In this document: piece by piece, positions 42,332 through 50,107 of the stretch
Layout: every line of letters starts with the position of its first letter
Numbering within the stretch: position 1 is the stretch's first letter
Origin: Lysobacterales bacterium
GTDB taxonomy: Bacteria > Pseudomonadota > Gammaproteobacteria > Xanthomonadales > SZUA-5
Direction: 5' to 3'
NCBI GenBank assembly: GCA_022844165.1
Contig: JALHMH010000012.1
Span: 56,056 to 120,055, forward strand
DNA length: 64,000 nt
Translations under genes and position numbers: made by a program
The notes under the pieces: model-generated
What the model was told of the DNA's origin: nothing
The model's database searches: none
The model's input: the letters and a program-made list of their open reading frames with translations, nothing else

Positions 42332-44491
42332 ATGCATTTGATCCAACCCAAGGTTCTCGATCGACTAGCCGAACACGCCGAGTGTTTTCGCCGAGCCAGA
42401 CCATTTCGCCACCAGGTCATTGATGACTTCCTTGATCGGGGGTTTTGCGAGCAGCTACTGGCAGATTTTCCCGCGTTCGATGCGCGATATGCGAAGAACG
42501 AAGTGGGCGCCGTCGGCGAAAAGGCCGTGCGCATGGATATGCCTTCGCTCTCTCCGGCATTTGCCCGGCTCGACCGCTATTTGCAATCGCGCGAGTTCCT
42601 CAGCACGATCGAGCAGCTGACTGGCATACCGGAACTTCTCTACGATGCGGACTACGTGGGCGGAGGCACTCATGAAAACCGACACGGGCAGGGTCTCGAT
42701 ATTCATGTCGATTTCAATGTGTTGCCAGCGCGGGGCTGGCACCGTCGGTTGAACTTAATCGTCTATCTAAACCCAGAGTGGGAAGAATCGTGGGGTGGCG
42801 CTTTGGAACTGCACGCCGATCCTTGGGCCGGTTCGGGGCCGTTTCTGAAGCTCGCTCCAGCGTTCAATCGGTGTGCGATTTTCGAAACCAATGAAGTCTC
42901 GTGGCATGGATTCGAGCGCATCGAATTACCAGAAGACCGTCGCCATCTCACACGCAAGTCGATCGCCGTGTATCTGTACACAGCAACGCGGCCGGCCCAG
43001 GAAACCGCGCCTTCGCACGGCACGATTTATGTGCCAGCCGGACTGCCTGATGACGTCCGCCCGGATAGCGTGCTAAGCCACGAGCAGTGGTTGCAGCTGC
43101 GCCGTCGGTTCGCGCAGATGCGCAGTCAGCTCAAGTTCCTCTACCAGCGTGAACTTCAGGCCAGTGCGCAACTGGAGGCCGCCGCCCGCGCACTTTCCGA
43201 AGCGCAAGCAGCAGTGGCACTACCGCTGTTGGGCAGCGCTACAAGCAGTGGTGTTTCCGGATACTGGCCGGATGGCTGGATGACTGTGCGGTTAGCTGCA
43301 GAATTGTATCTTGCGCGTGGCGTCACTGAAGTTTCATTCGAGCTTTGGGCGCCCCCGCAACTGGCCCGCGAGCAAGTGCTGGTGATTACGTTTGGTGACG
43401 ACAACACGACCGCCACAATTGCGCCGGGTCAGCGTGTCCGTTTGCGTGCGCCCGTGCATGCCCGTGCCGGCGCTACGCTTGCGCTGCGCATGGATGCCAG
43501 CGAGAGTTTTCTACCAACGACCGGTGATGTGCGCAGGCTGGCTCTGAAGCTCATTGCAATCGAAATGACGCATGACGACAGCAAGAGCGATTGGCTGCTT
43601 AGCGCTGCTGTGAGTGCCAGGAAAGCGATCCGTGTCGCGACGGAGACGATTCGCACGGCGCATCCCAACGGTCATTTTTACTCGCCCGTCTGTGATCCGG
43701 CGGATCTCAAGAAGCGCTCGGAAGAACTCTGGCCGCCGTCGCCTGCGTTGCCGATCGGCATCGATTTTCAACCAGCGCGCCACGAGCAGATTCTGCGCGA
43801 GTGGTTTCCGCGTCATCGGCCGGCGTACGACTACCCCGAAAGTGGCGCCAGTGATGACGAGTTGACGCACTTTTACACGCGCAACTCGCAGTTCTCCTGG
43901 CTCGATGCGCGTGCGCTGTTTGTCTTGCTCTGCGAACTCAAGCCCAAGCGCATCATAGAAGTGGGCTCGGGATACTCGTCGCTGCTGATGGCCGATGTGA
44001 ATCGACGTTTTCTGGGTGGCAGCGTCGATATCCGCTGCATCGAGCCTTATCCGCGCCCGTTCCTGACACGCGGACTGCCGGGCATCGCCGAGGTCATCGT
44101 CGAGCGCGTCGAGCGCGTGCCACTGGCGACTTTCGAGTCGCTCCAGTCTGGCGATGTGCTGTTCATCGACTCGTCGCACGTCAGCAAAACGGGCAGCGAC
44201 GTCAACACGCTGTTCTTCGATGTGTTGCCGCGTTTGCGACAGGGCGTCATCGTGCATGTGCACGACATCTTCTTGCCGTCGGAATACTTGCAAGAATGGG
44301 TGCTCGAGGAAAACCGCAGCTGGAACGAGCAGTACCTGCTGCGCGCAATGCTGATGCATAGCGAGGCATTCGAGGTTCTGTTCGCGTGCAACTATGCTGC
44401 GCTTCATCACGCCGAAGCGCTCGCCGTGGCGCTCGGCGTACCGCCCGAGAAAGCCTTCGGTGGGGGCAGTTTCTGGATACGCCGACGATAG
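42332..44491 (+). CDS. Fusion of 2-oxoglutarate/Fe(II) oxygenase, beta-sandwich domain and class I methyltransferase
   Basis: A 719-residue cytoplasmic protein. The N-terminal prolyl-hydroxylase-like oxygenase (about 20-220) has the iron triad His125-x-Asp127 (GLDIHVDFNV) and distal His192 (VSWHGFERIE), with Arg208 placed to bind 2-oxoglutarate. A helical linker (about 250-297) leads to a beta domain (about 300-412; SGYWPDGWMT, SESFLPTTGDVRRLALKL) that resembles domains attached to surface-glycan enzymes. The C-terminal methyltransferase (about 485-719) has IIEVGSGYSSLL, CIEPYP (Glu571), FIDSSH (Asp613) and VHVHDIFLPSEYL. The start is the Met at 42332, since the frame upstream shows no similarity. 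It stands alone after the pnp terminator. Substrate unknown; a glycan or natural-product intermediate is plausible. Confidence 0.85.
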   Translation: MHLIQPKVLDRLAEHAECFRRARPFRHQVIDDFLDRGFCEQLLADFPAFDARYAKNEVGAVGEKAVRMDMPSLSPAFARLDRYLQSREFLSTIEQLTGIPELLYDADYVGGGTHENRHGQGLDIHVDFNVLPARGWHRRLNLIVYLNPEWEESWGGALELHADPWAGSGPFLKLAPAFNRCAIFETNEVSWHGFERIELPEDRRHLTRKSIAVYLYTATRPAQETAPSHGTIYVPAGLPDDVRPDSVLSHEQWLQLRRRFAQMRSQLKFLYQRELQASAQLEAAARALSEAQAAVALPLLGSATSSGVSGYWPDGWMTVRLAAELYLARGVTEVSFELWAPPQLAREQVLVITFGDDNTTATIAPGQRVRLRAPVHARAGATLALRMDASESFLPTTGDVRRLALKLIAIEMTHDDSKSDWLLSAAVSARKAIRVATETIRTAHPNGHFYSPVCDPADLKKRSEELWPPSPALPIGIDFQPARHEQILREWFPRHRPAYDYPESGASDDELTHFYTRNSQFSWLDARALFVLLCELKPKRIIEVGSGYSSLLMADVNRRFLGGSVDIRCIEPYPRPFLTRGLPGIAEVIVERVERVPLATFESLQSGDVLFIDSSHVSKTGSDVNTLFFDVLPRLRQGVIVHVHDIFLPSEYLQEWVLEENRSWNEQYLLRAMLMHSEAFEVLFACNYAALHHAEALAVALGVPPEKAFGGGSFWIRRR

Positions 44492-44497
44492 TGCTCG

Positions 44498-44887
44498 CTA
44501 AGGCCTCTTCGGGCAGCGATTCAAAAGCCACGCCGTTGGTGGAAACGTCAACCACGGCGTCAAATAAAAGACTGTGAGGTACCAGAAGGAAGACAGGTAC
44601 CCAAAGCCATGCCCCAGGTAGACACCGCAATAGAGCGTGTCGAGGATGGCAAACGGAACGGTAAAGTACAGTGCAATCCAGAACGCGCGATTGCGACGTC
44701 GTTCAGCCGAGTGCGGCGCCAGCACCGCGACAGCAACGAGCGAAAAACCGACGGAAAGAAGCACACAGCCCACGGCGACAAACACCGTTGAGTACTGCTG
44801 ATAGTAGGACGGTAATCCGGCAAGCCAAAAAAGCGCCCAAACGACCACCGCCTGAAACAGAAGCTTGATGTGATGGCGACGCGACAA
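44498..44887 (-). CDS. Small membrane protein of unknown function
   Basis: A 129-residue protein with a TTG start preceded by AAGGA. It has four predicted membrane helices (about 8-28, 33-58, 68-92 and 98-122). Aromatic residues are abundant in the last two helices (FGYLSSFWYLTVFYLTPWL). It converges on the oxygenase/methyltransferase gene with a 6-base gap and lies upstream of nothing obvious. No family recognised. Confidence 0.6.
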   Translation of the reverse strand: MSRRHHIKLLFQAVVVWALFWLAGLPSYYQQYSTVFVAVGCVLLSVGFSLVAVAVLAPHSAERRRNRAFWIALYFTVPFAILDTLYCGVYLGHGFGYLSSFWYLTVFYLTPWLTFPPTAWLLNRCPKRP

Positions 44888-44941
44888 TTCAGCAATTCCT
44901 TGTTGGAGTCAGAGCGGCTTGGGCGATCGTGAGTAAATTTC

Positions 44942-45730
44942 TCATCCCACCAACTCGCCCATACTCACATGGCTGTAGCCACCATCGACATACAGCACTT
45001 CGCCAGTGACGCCGGCCGCCAGATCCGAGCATAGGAATGCGGCCGCGTTGCCAACGTCCTCAATGGTAACGTTGCGGCGGATGGGCGACGTTTTTTCGAC
45101 GTGATCGAGCATCTTGCGCAGGTTTCCGACGCCAGCTGCGGCGAGCGTCTTGATTGGCCCTGCCGAAATTGCATTGACACGGGTGCCTTCCGGGCCGAGG
45201 TCTTGAGCCAGAAAGCGGACCGAGGCTTCCAGTGAGGCTTTGGCCAGCCCCATCACGTTGTAACTGGGTAGCGCGCGCACTGCGCCCAGATAGCTTAGCG
45301 TGAGCAGTGCGCCTTGGCGCGATTGCATCAGCGGGCGTGAGGCCTTCGCCATCGCCGCAAAACTGTAGGAGCTGATTTCATGGGCGATTTTGAATCCGTC
45401 ACGCGTAACCGCATCGACGAATCGACCCTGCAGTTGCTCGCGCGGCGCAAATGCGATCGCGTGCACGACGACATCGATGCTGTCCCAATGTTCGCTCAAG
45501 CGCGCGAACATGCGTTCAATATCGCCTTCATTGGCGACATCGCAAGGAATCACCGGGCCACCACCGAACTCGGCAGCGGCATCGTCCACACGTTCTTTAA
45601 GGCGCTCGGTCTGGTATGAGAATGCGAGGCTTGCGCCTTGTTTGTGCATCGCCTGGGCGATACCCCAGGCGATTGAGCGGCTCGATGCGATGCCCGTAAT
45701 CAATGCGCGTTTGCCAGCCAGAATTGCCAC
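44942..45730 (-). CDS. fabI: Enoyl-[acyl-carrier-protein] reductase (NADH)
   Basis: A 262-residue short-chain dehydrogenase fold enzyme that carries out the last reduction of each fatty-acid elongation cycle. The NADH-binding N-terminus is [20 protein letters not shown]. The catalytic residues are Tyr147 ([11 protein letters not shown]), Tyr157 and Lys164 ([14 protein letters not shown]), matching FabI spacing. [14 protein letters not shown] is the substrate-loop region. It is transcribed alone, opposite to the flanking oxygenase gene. It is the target of triclosan-type inhibitors in other bacteria. Confidence 0.97.
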   Translation of the reverse strand: MAILAGKRALITGIASSRSIAWGIAQAMHKQGASLAFSYQTERLKERVDDAAAEFGGGPVIPCDVANEGDIERMFARLSEHWDSIDVVVHAIAFAPREQLQGRFVDAVTRDGFKIAHEISSYSFAAMAKASRPLMQSRQGALLTLSYLGAVRALPSYNVMGLAKASLEASVRFLAQDLGPEGTRVNAISAGPIKTLAAAGVGNLRKMLDHVEKTSPIRRNVTIEDVGNAAAFLCSDLAAGVTGEVLYVDGGYSHVSMGELVG

Positions 45731-45808
45731 GTCGTCCTCCGATCCTATACGAAGGTCGACAGTATGCTTTCAACTCCGATCCGGGTGTTGATAGATCGAC
45801 GCAGTTGC

Positions 45809-46981
45809 TTACCCGCTACTTAAGCGGATTTCTTGTCCCAGCCGCAGCACTGAACGCTTGCTCAGGCCATTCCACTGCATCAAATCGCCCAATTTGACTC
45901 GGTATCGGCGTGCGATCGTCCAAAGCGAATCTCCAGACACCACTCGATGGACTCTCGTTTTCGACACCGCAGCGTTGTCATTTGGAACCGCGCGCGGCCT
46001 GGCCATGGCAAATTGCCTCGCGGTGTCGGCTGCTCGAAGGGTTTCCAGCGCAACTTGACTGACCAGCAGCGGTTTGTCCGGTCCGGCCATCCGGCGCTGG
46101 CTTGCTGAGCGGTTAATGGCGCTGGCAAATTTGCTATCCATGCCCGCCAATAGGAAAACGCTTTGTGGATCGATCGGATAGCTGGGTGTGAATTCCGCGA
46201 GTCTGCTGTCGACCGCGAAGGTGGGGAGTTCCAGATCGAACCGTTCGGGTTCGCCTAACAGACAACCGAGTGCTTTAACCTTGTCAAGGTAGTCGCGAGT
46301 GGTCTTGGTCAAACCCAGGCCATCGAGCGAAGTGAGCGTTTGCATGTCGCGGCCATTCAGCGCTTTGCGAACGCGATGATCGCCGGCGTTATAGGCGGCA
46401 TACATCAGTTTAGGGTTCCGCTCGAATTTGTCGGCATTCGCCTTGAGCAGCGTCAATGCCGCGCGGGTTGACGCAATGACATCCGTTCGTGGGTCGGCAC
46501 CACCATCGGGCTTGAGGCCCAGATGCCGTGCTGTAGCCGGCATGAGTTGCCACAGGCCCAGCGCACCACCCGGACCACGCGCATCCGGCCGGTAATAGCT
46601 TTCGACGATCGGCAGCAACATGGTCTCGCCTGGCAAGCCGAGTACTTCGCTCCTGGTCAATACATAGTCCATCAGTGGCAGGGTAGGTGCGAGCGTTTGT
46701 GCAAAGCGTTTTCGGCTGGCGGCATAACGACCGATCCATGCCTGGACACCTGGCGTCAATTCACACGGCTGCCAATGACGGCGATCGCGAAAACGCGTCC
46801 AAAGATCGCGCTCAGTGGCAACGAGGTAGGTCTTTGCAAGTGGCATCGGAGGTGGCAATGCCTCCGTAATCGCCTGGGGCAGAACCGGTGTGGGCAACCC
46901 TGTTGGCGGTGATTTCAGCGTCGGTAGCGACGCACACCCGGCCAGGCTGGCAAGCGCCAGGATGAACAATCTGATGATCAA
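45809..46981 (-). CDS. mltD: Membrane-bound lytic murein transglycosylase D with LysM domain
   Basis: A 390-residue lipoprotein. The signal and lipobox are LALASLAGC with the acylated Cys16. The SLT catalytic domain (about 100-215) has LLPIVESYYRPDARG with catalytic Glu127, then ALGLWQLMPATARHLG and MYAAYNAGDHRV. One LysM peptidoglycan-binding domain closes the protein (about 344-390; VVSGDSLWTIARRYRVKLGD). E. coli MltD has more than one LysM, so this form is shorter. It cleaves glycan strands to anhydro-muropeptides. The divergent neighbour is the yafS-like gene, as in the E. coli mltD-gloB-yafS-rnhA-dnaQ region, but gloB is missing. Confidence 0.93.
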   Translation of the reverse strand: MIIRLFILALASLAGCASLPTLKSPPTGLPTPVLPQAITEALPPPMPLAKTYLVATERDLWTRFRDRRHWQPCELTPGVQAWIGRYAASRKRFAQTLAPTLPLMDYVLTRSEVLGLPGETMLLPIVESYYRPDARGPGGALGLWQLMPATARHLGLKPDGGADPRTDVIASTRAALTLLKANADKFERNPKLMYAAYNAGDHRVRKALNGRDMQTLTSLDGLGLTKTTRDYLDKVKALGCLLGEPERFDLELPTFAVDSRLAEFTPSYPIDPQSVFLLAGMDSKFASAINRSASQRRMAGPDKPLLVSQVALETLRAADTARQFAMARPRAVPNDNAAVSKTRVHRVVSGDSLWTIARRYRVKLGDLMQWNGLSKRSVLRLGQEIRLSSG

Positions 46982-47059
46982 GCGGCTGACTCGGTGCCGA
47001 TGGGGCGCGGATGGTCACATCGCCGTCGGCCAAAGGTCAATGTGCAGCGCACACCCGTT

Positions 47060-47761
47060 ATGCTTCCGCACATGATTGATTTAGCCCCCGATGCCCAAGA
47101 CCCACGTATCGCCTCCCGCATCGAGGCGACGTGCGAGCGCTGGATAGAAAGCCACTGGCGCGACTGCGCCGGCCTGGCGCTGCGGTTGTCGCATGATCCG
47201 CCGGATGTCGTTGAGCGCCCGGGGCGCACTCGCTTCGATGCGCAACTCCACGGTGGTGATATGGTCGCACCGGTTCGATGTTCGATGCCCTGGTTGCCTT
47301 TCGACGATGGCGCTTTCGGTTTTGTTGTGCTCGATCGATGTCGCATCGGGCCGTCGCATTGGCCGCAGTTGCTGGAAGAGTGTTTTCGCGTCGTTGCCGG
47401 TAACGGGCGATTGTTGATTGTCAACGTCAATCCTTTTGGTTGGGCAGGTTGTCTGGATCGTTTTTCTGGTCGCCAGCTTGCTCCTCCCATGTACCGCCTG
47501 CGTCGCGAGTTACGCGTGCAAGGCTGGGCCGACGTTAGCTGCGAGCGCCGGCTATGCTGGCCACCTCTCCCGGCCGTACTGATTGATTCGATTGGCGATG
47601 GGATGGACCTCGTTGGGCAGCGCTTCTGGTCGACCTGGTCCAGCCTCTATGGACTGTCTGCGCGGCGCGAAGAAAGCAACATCATCCGGATACCGTTGCG
47701 TCGCGGACAGCAAAGTCGGGCGGCGGTGACCGCCGCTCAGGGGCTACGTCGTGTCGGCTGA
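47060..47761 (+). CDS. YafS-like SAM methyltransferase-fold protein
   Basis: A 233-residue protein. The methyltransferase core is degenerate: MPWLPFDDGAFGFVVLDRCR and LLEECFRVVAGNGRLLIVNV are recognisable, as in the YafS/methyltransferase-11 family. A clear SAM-binding GxGxG loop is not seen (the equivalent region is RFDAQLHGGD), so catalytic activity is uncertain. The position directly before rnhA and dnaQ matches E. coli yafS. Its end overlaps the GTG of rnhA. The Met at 47060 is used; 47072 is an alternative. Confidence 0.8.
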   Translation: MLPHMIDLAPDAQDPRIASRIEATCERWIESHWRDCAGLALRLSHDPPDVVERPGRTRFDAQLHGGDMVAPVRCSMPWLPFDDGAFGFVVLDRCRIGPSHWPQLLEECFRVVAGNGRLLIVNVNPFGWAGCLDRFSGRQLAPPMYRLRRELRVQGWADVSCERRLCWPPLPAVLIDSIGDGMDLVGQRFWSTWSSLYGLSARREESNIIRIPLRRGQQSRAAVTAAQGLRRVG

Positions 47762-48212
47762 AAGTGACAGTTGTGCAGTTGTCATTTATTGCGACGGTGC
47801 GTGTTCGGGCAACCCCGGGCCAGGCGCATGGGCAGCGCTGCTGATGTCTGGTGGGAAATCCCGCGAAATCTCCGGTTACGCTGCGGACACCACCAACAAT
47901 CGAATGGAGCTGATGGCCGCGATTGCCGGGCTCGAGGCGCTGAAGCGGCCGTGCTCAGTGCGCGTTTTCGCCGACTCGAAATACGTGTTGGACGGCATCC
48001 AGAGCTGGATGCCCAACTGGATTCGACGCGGATGGAAAACCGCGAGTGGCAAACCGGTCCTGAATCGCGATTTGTGGGAACGGCTTTGTGCTGCAGCCGC
48101 GAAGCACAACGTGAGTTGGTTCTGGGTTCGAGGACACAACGGCGATCAGTACAACGAGCATGTGGATCGCCTCGCGCAGAAAACACTCAGGGAAGCGCGA
48201 TGCGCCAGCTGA
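47751..48212 (+). CDS. rnhA: Ribonuclease HI
   Basis: A 153-residue endonuclease that cuts the RNA strand of RNA-DNA hybrids. Catalytic residues are Asp15 (VIYCDGACSGNPGPG), Glu53 (NNRMELMAA), Asp75 (VFADSKYVLDGI) and Asp139 (EHVDRLAQ), with His129 (WVRGHNGD). The GTG start overlaps the preceding gene by 11 bases, and the stop overlaps dnaQ by 13 bases, an arrangement conserved in gammaproteobacteria. Confidence 0.97.
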   Translation: MSAESDSCAVVIYCDGACSGNPGPGAWAALLMSGGKSREISGYAADTTNNRMELMAAIAGLEALKRPCSVRVFADSKYVLDGIQSWMPNWIRRGWKTASGKPVLNRDLWERLCAAAAKHNVSWFWVRGHNGDQYNEHVDRLAQKTLREARCAS

Positions 48213-48907
48213 CGCTAGACACCGAAACCACCGGCATGGATGTTGGTGCCGGGCACCGCGTTATCGAGATTGGGTGTGTCGAAATCGTTGGCCGGGTCGT
48301 CACCGGGCGTTCGTTCCATCGCTATTTGAATCCCGGTCGAGAAAGCGAACCCGGTGCGCTGGCGGTGCATGGGCTAACGACGGAATTTCTCGCCGATAAG
48401 CCGTGTTTCGCCGATATCGTCGACGACTGGCTGGCGTTTATTGACGGGGCAGAAGTCCTTGCGCACAACGCCAGCTTCGATATCGGATTTCTTGAGAGCG
48501 AGCTCAGGTTAAGCGGTCGCGATGCCCGATTGCCGGACAGTTGCAACATCATCGACACCTTGAGTCTGGCGCGAGAGATGCATCCGGGGCAGCGCAACAG
48601 TCTCGATGCCCTGTGCAAACGCTATCAAGTCGATGCTTCGCAGCGGCATGTGCATGGCGCGCTTCTGGACGCGCGCCTGCTTGCCGATGTGTATTTGGCC
48701 ATGACCGCGGGTCAGGGAACCCTGGAACTGGCGCGTGCGCCGGATCGTGTGACGCTGCTCGATGTCGCGTTGAGCGACATCAAGGTGGTGCGTCGACAGT
48801 CTTCTGAAGCCGAGTTGGCGGCGCACGTTGAATATTTATCCTCGTTGGAGCAGCGTGCCGGGAAGCCGTCGATCTGGCGGACGCTGGCTTCTGCTGATGC
48901 CCCTTAA
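48200..48907 (+). CDS. dnaQ: DNA polymerase III epsilon subunit (3'-5' proofreading exonuclease)
   Basis: A 235-residue exonuclease subunit that proofreads for the replicative polymerase. DEDDh residues are Asp7/Glu9 (LTLDTETTG), Asp94 (HNASFDIGFLE), His152 and Asp157 (HVHGALLDARLLADVYLAMT). The C-terminal tail after about residue 180 would carry the alpha-subunit-binding segment. The start at 48200 (GGAAGCGCGATG) overlaps rnhA; a frame extending to 47771 lies wholly within rnhA and is not used. Confidence 0.96.
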   Translation: MRQLTLDTETTGMDVGAGHRVIEIGCVEIVGRVVTGRSFHRYLNPGRESEPGALAVHGLTTEFLADKPCFADIVDDWLAFIDGAEVLAHNASFDIGFLESELRLSGRDARLPDSCNIIDTLSLAREMHPGQRNSLDALCKRYQVDASQRHVHGALLDARLLADVYLAMTAGQGTLELARAPDRVTLLDVALSDIKVVRRQSSEAELAAHVEYLSSLEQRAGKPSIWRTLASADAP

Positions 48908-48961
48908 CGCCGTTCCGCCGATGTAGACTTGTCGTGATGAGCCAGCGCCGCGAGGGGAATC

Positions 48962-49993
48962 TTGGAGTTTGATCAGCAAATGGCGGGCGACGCGATTGCA
49001 GCTAAAGCGAGGCGCATGCTCGCTCTCGCAGGGCCCGATCAGAACAAGCGCGCACGAGCAGGAGATTTGCTGAGAATCGCCAGCGAAATTTCGGGAACGG
49101 ACTACTATCTGCAGGACCTGGTCATTGATGACGGCGAAATCGACGTCAAAACACGAGAGTTAGCCGCGCACGAGGTGTACTCGCTGGCGCTCAGGCGTGT
49201 CAGCGAAGGCACAATGAAAACGCTGGAGGCGCCAAGGCCAGGGTGGATCCGGGGCGGTGATGACTTCGGCGTGCCGATCAATCCCGATGTAATCCACTCC
49301 GCCATCGCTTTGTACGATATCGCGCTCGGTCTGCATCGCAATGATGAGTGGTTGTACAGCAAGGCTTTTTTGCATGAACGCGTGCGCGACTACGCTGGCG
49401 CGGTGGCTATCTTTGAATCGCTGGGTGGCGATTTTGCGCTGTACGGTGCCGAACAAGCCCAGCGCTGTCGCGCGAAGGCCGATCACTCAGCCGCTGACTC
49501 CGCGTTTGACAACCTCGATCTTTCTGCAGCGAACTCTGGGTCGGCCGATATCGTGCGTGCAGTACGCACGCAGTTGAACGCAGCTTTAAGTAAGGTCTCT
49601 GATAAATCGCATGCAATTCAAGATTCGGTCTCGAGCATCGTCGAACGAACGGAGCAAGCGGCACAAATTGCGCAGCGATTTGCCGAACATCTGGCAGATG
49701 GCGACTATGTCGCGGCTCGTTCGCTATTGGCGCGCAATTTGCGTCGGCTTCACGCTGGAGAGCTAAAGGCGAACTTTGAGGCAATGATGGGAGGCAGCGC
49801 CGTTGGAACTGGCGATCCGGCCGATGTCTGTGTGATGGAAGCATCGTCGGATATGCCAGATCTTTCGCCGTACGACCTTGCCTGGGTCTATGTGACGATC
49901 AGCACGGACACCGCACACGAGGCAGTCACGGTGATTGTGACCCGCGAGCAGATCGGGCCACGCATCCGTCTTCTGGAGTGGGGTCGCCCCTAA
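48962..49993 (+). CDS. Hypothetical protein with helical-repeat features
   Basis: A 343-residue soluble protein with a TTG start behind GAGGGG. The middle section (HSAIALYDIALGLHRNDEWL, SKAFLHERVRDYAGAVAIFE) resembles TPR helix pairs. A coiled-coil-like Ala/Glu stretch follows (about 195-240). The C-terminus is alpha/beta (LAWVYVTISTDTAHEAVTVI). No signal peptide or membrane segment is seen. No family recognised. It lies 54 bases after dnaQ on the same strand. ATG 48980 is an alternative start with no ribosome-binding site. Confidence 0.65.
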   Translation: MEFDQQMAGDAIAAKARRMLALAGPDQNKRARAGDLLRIASEISGTDYYLQDLVIDDGEIDVKTRELAAHEVYSLALRRVSEGTMKTLEAPRPGWIRGGDDFGVPINPDVIHSAIALYDIALGLHRNDEWLYSKAFLHERVRDYAGAVAIFESLGGDFALYGAEQAQRCRAKADHSAADSAFDNLDLSAANSGSADIVRAVRTQLNAALSKVSDKSHAIQDSVSSIVERTEQAAQIAQRFAEHLADGDYVAARSLLARNLRRLHAGELKANFEAMMGGSAVGTGDPADVCVMEASSDMPDLSPYDLAWVYVTISTDTAHEAVTVIVTREQIGPRIRLLEWGRP

Positions 49994-50107
49994 CCCGGCG
50001 CTCACGCGATTGCGAATTGCTACATTTGGTCTGCCAGTCTTCGAGCGTTCCGTTTTTGTTGTTGCGTCGCCTAGAATGCGGTTCTTCGCGATAACGGATG
50101 CTGCTGC

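Noticed and set aside
47771..48199. N-terminal extension of DnaQ
   Set aside because: This stretch is the out-of-frame shadow of rnhA; the DnaQ fold begins at MRQLTLDTET.
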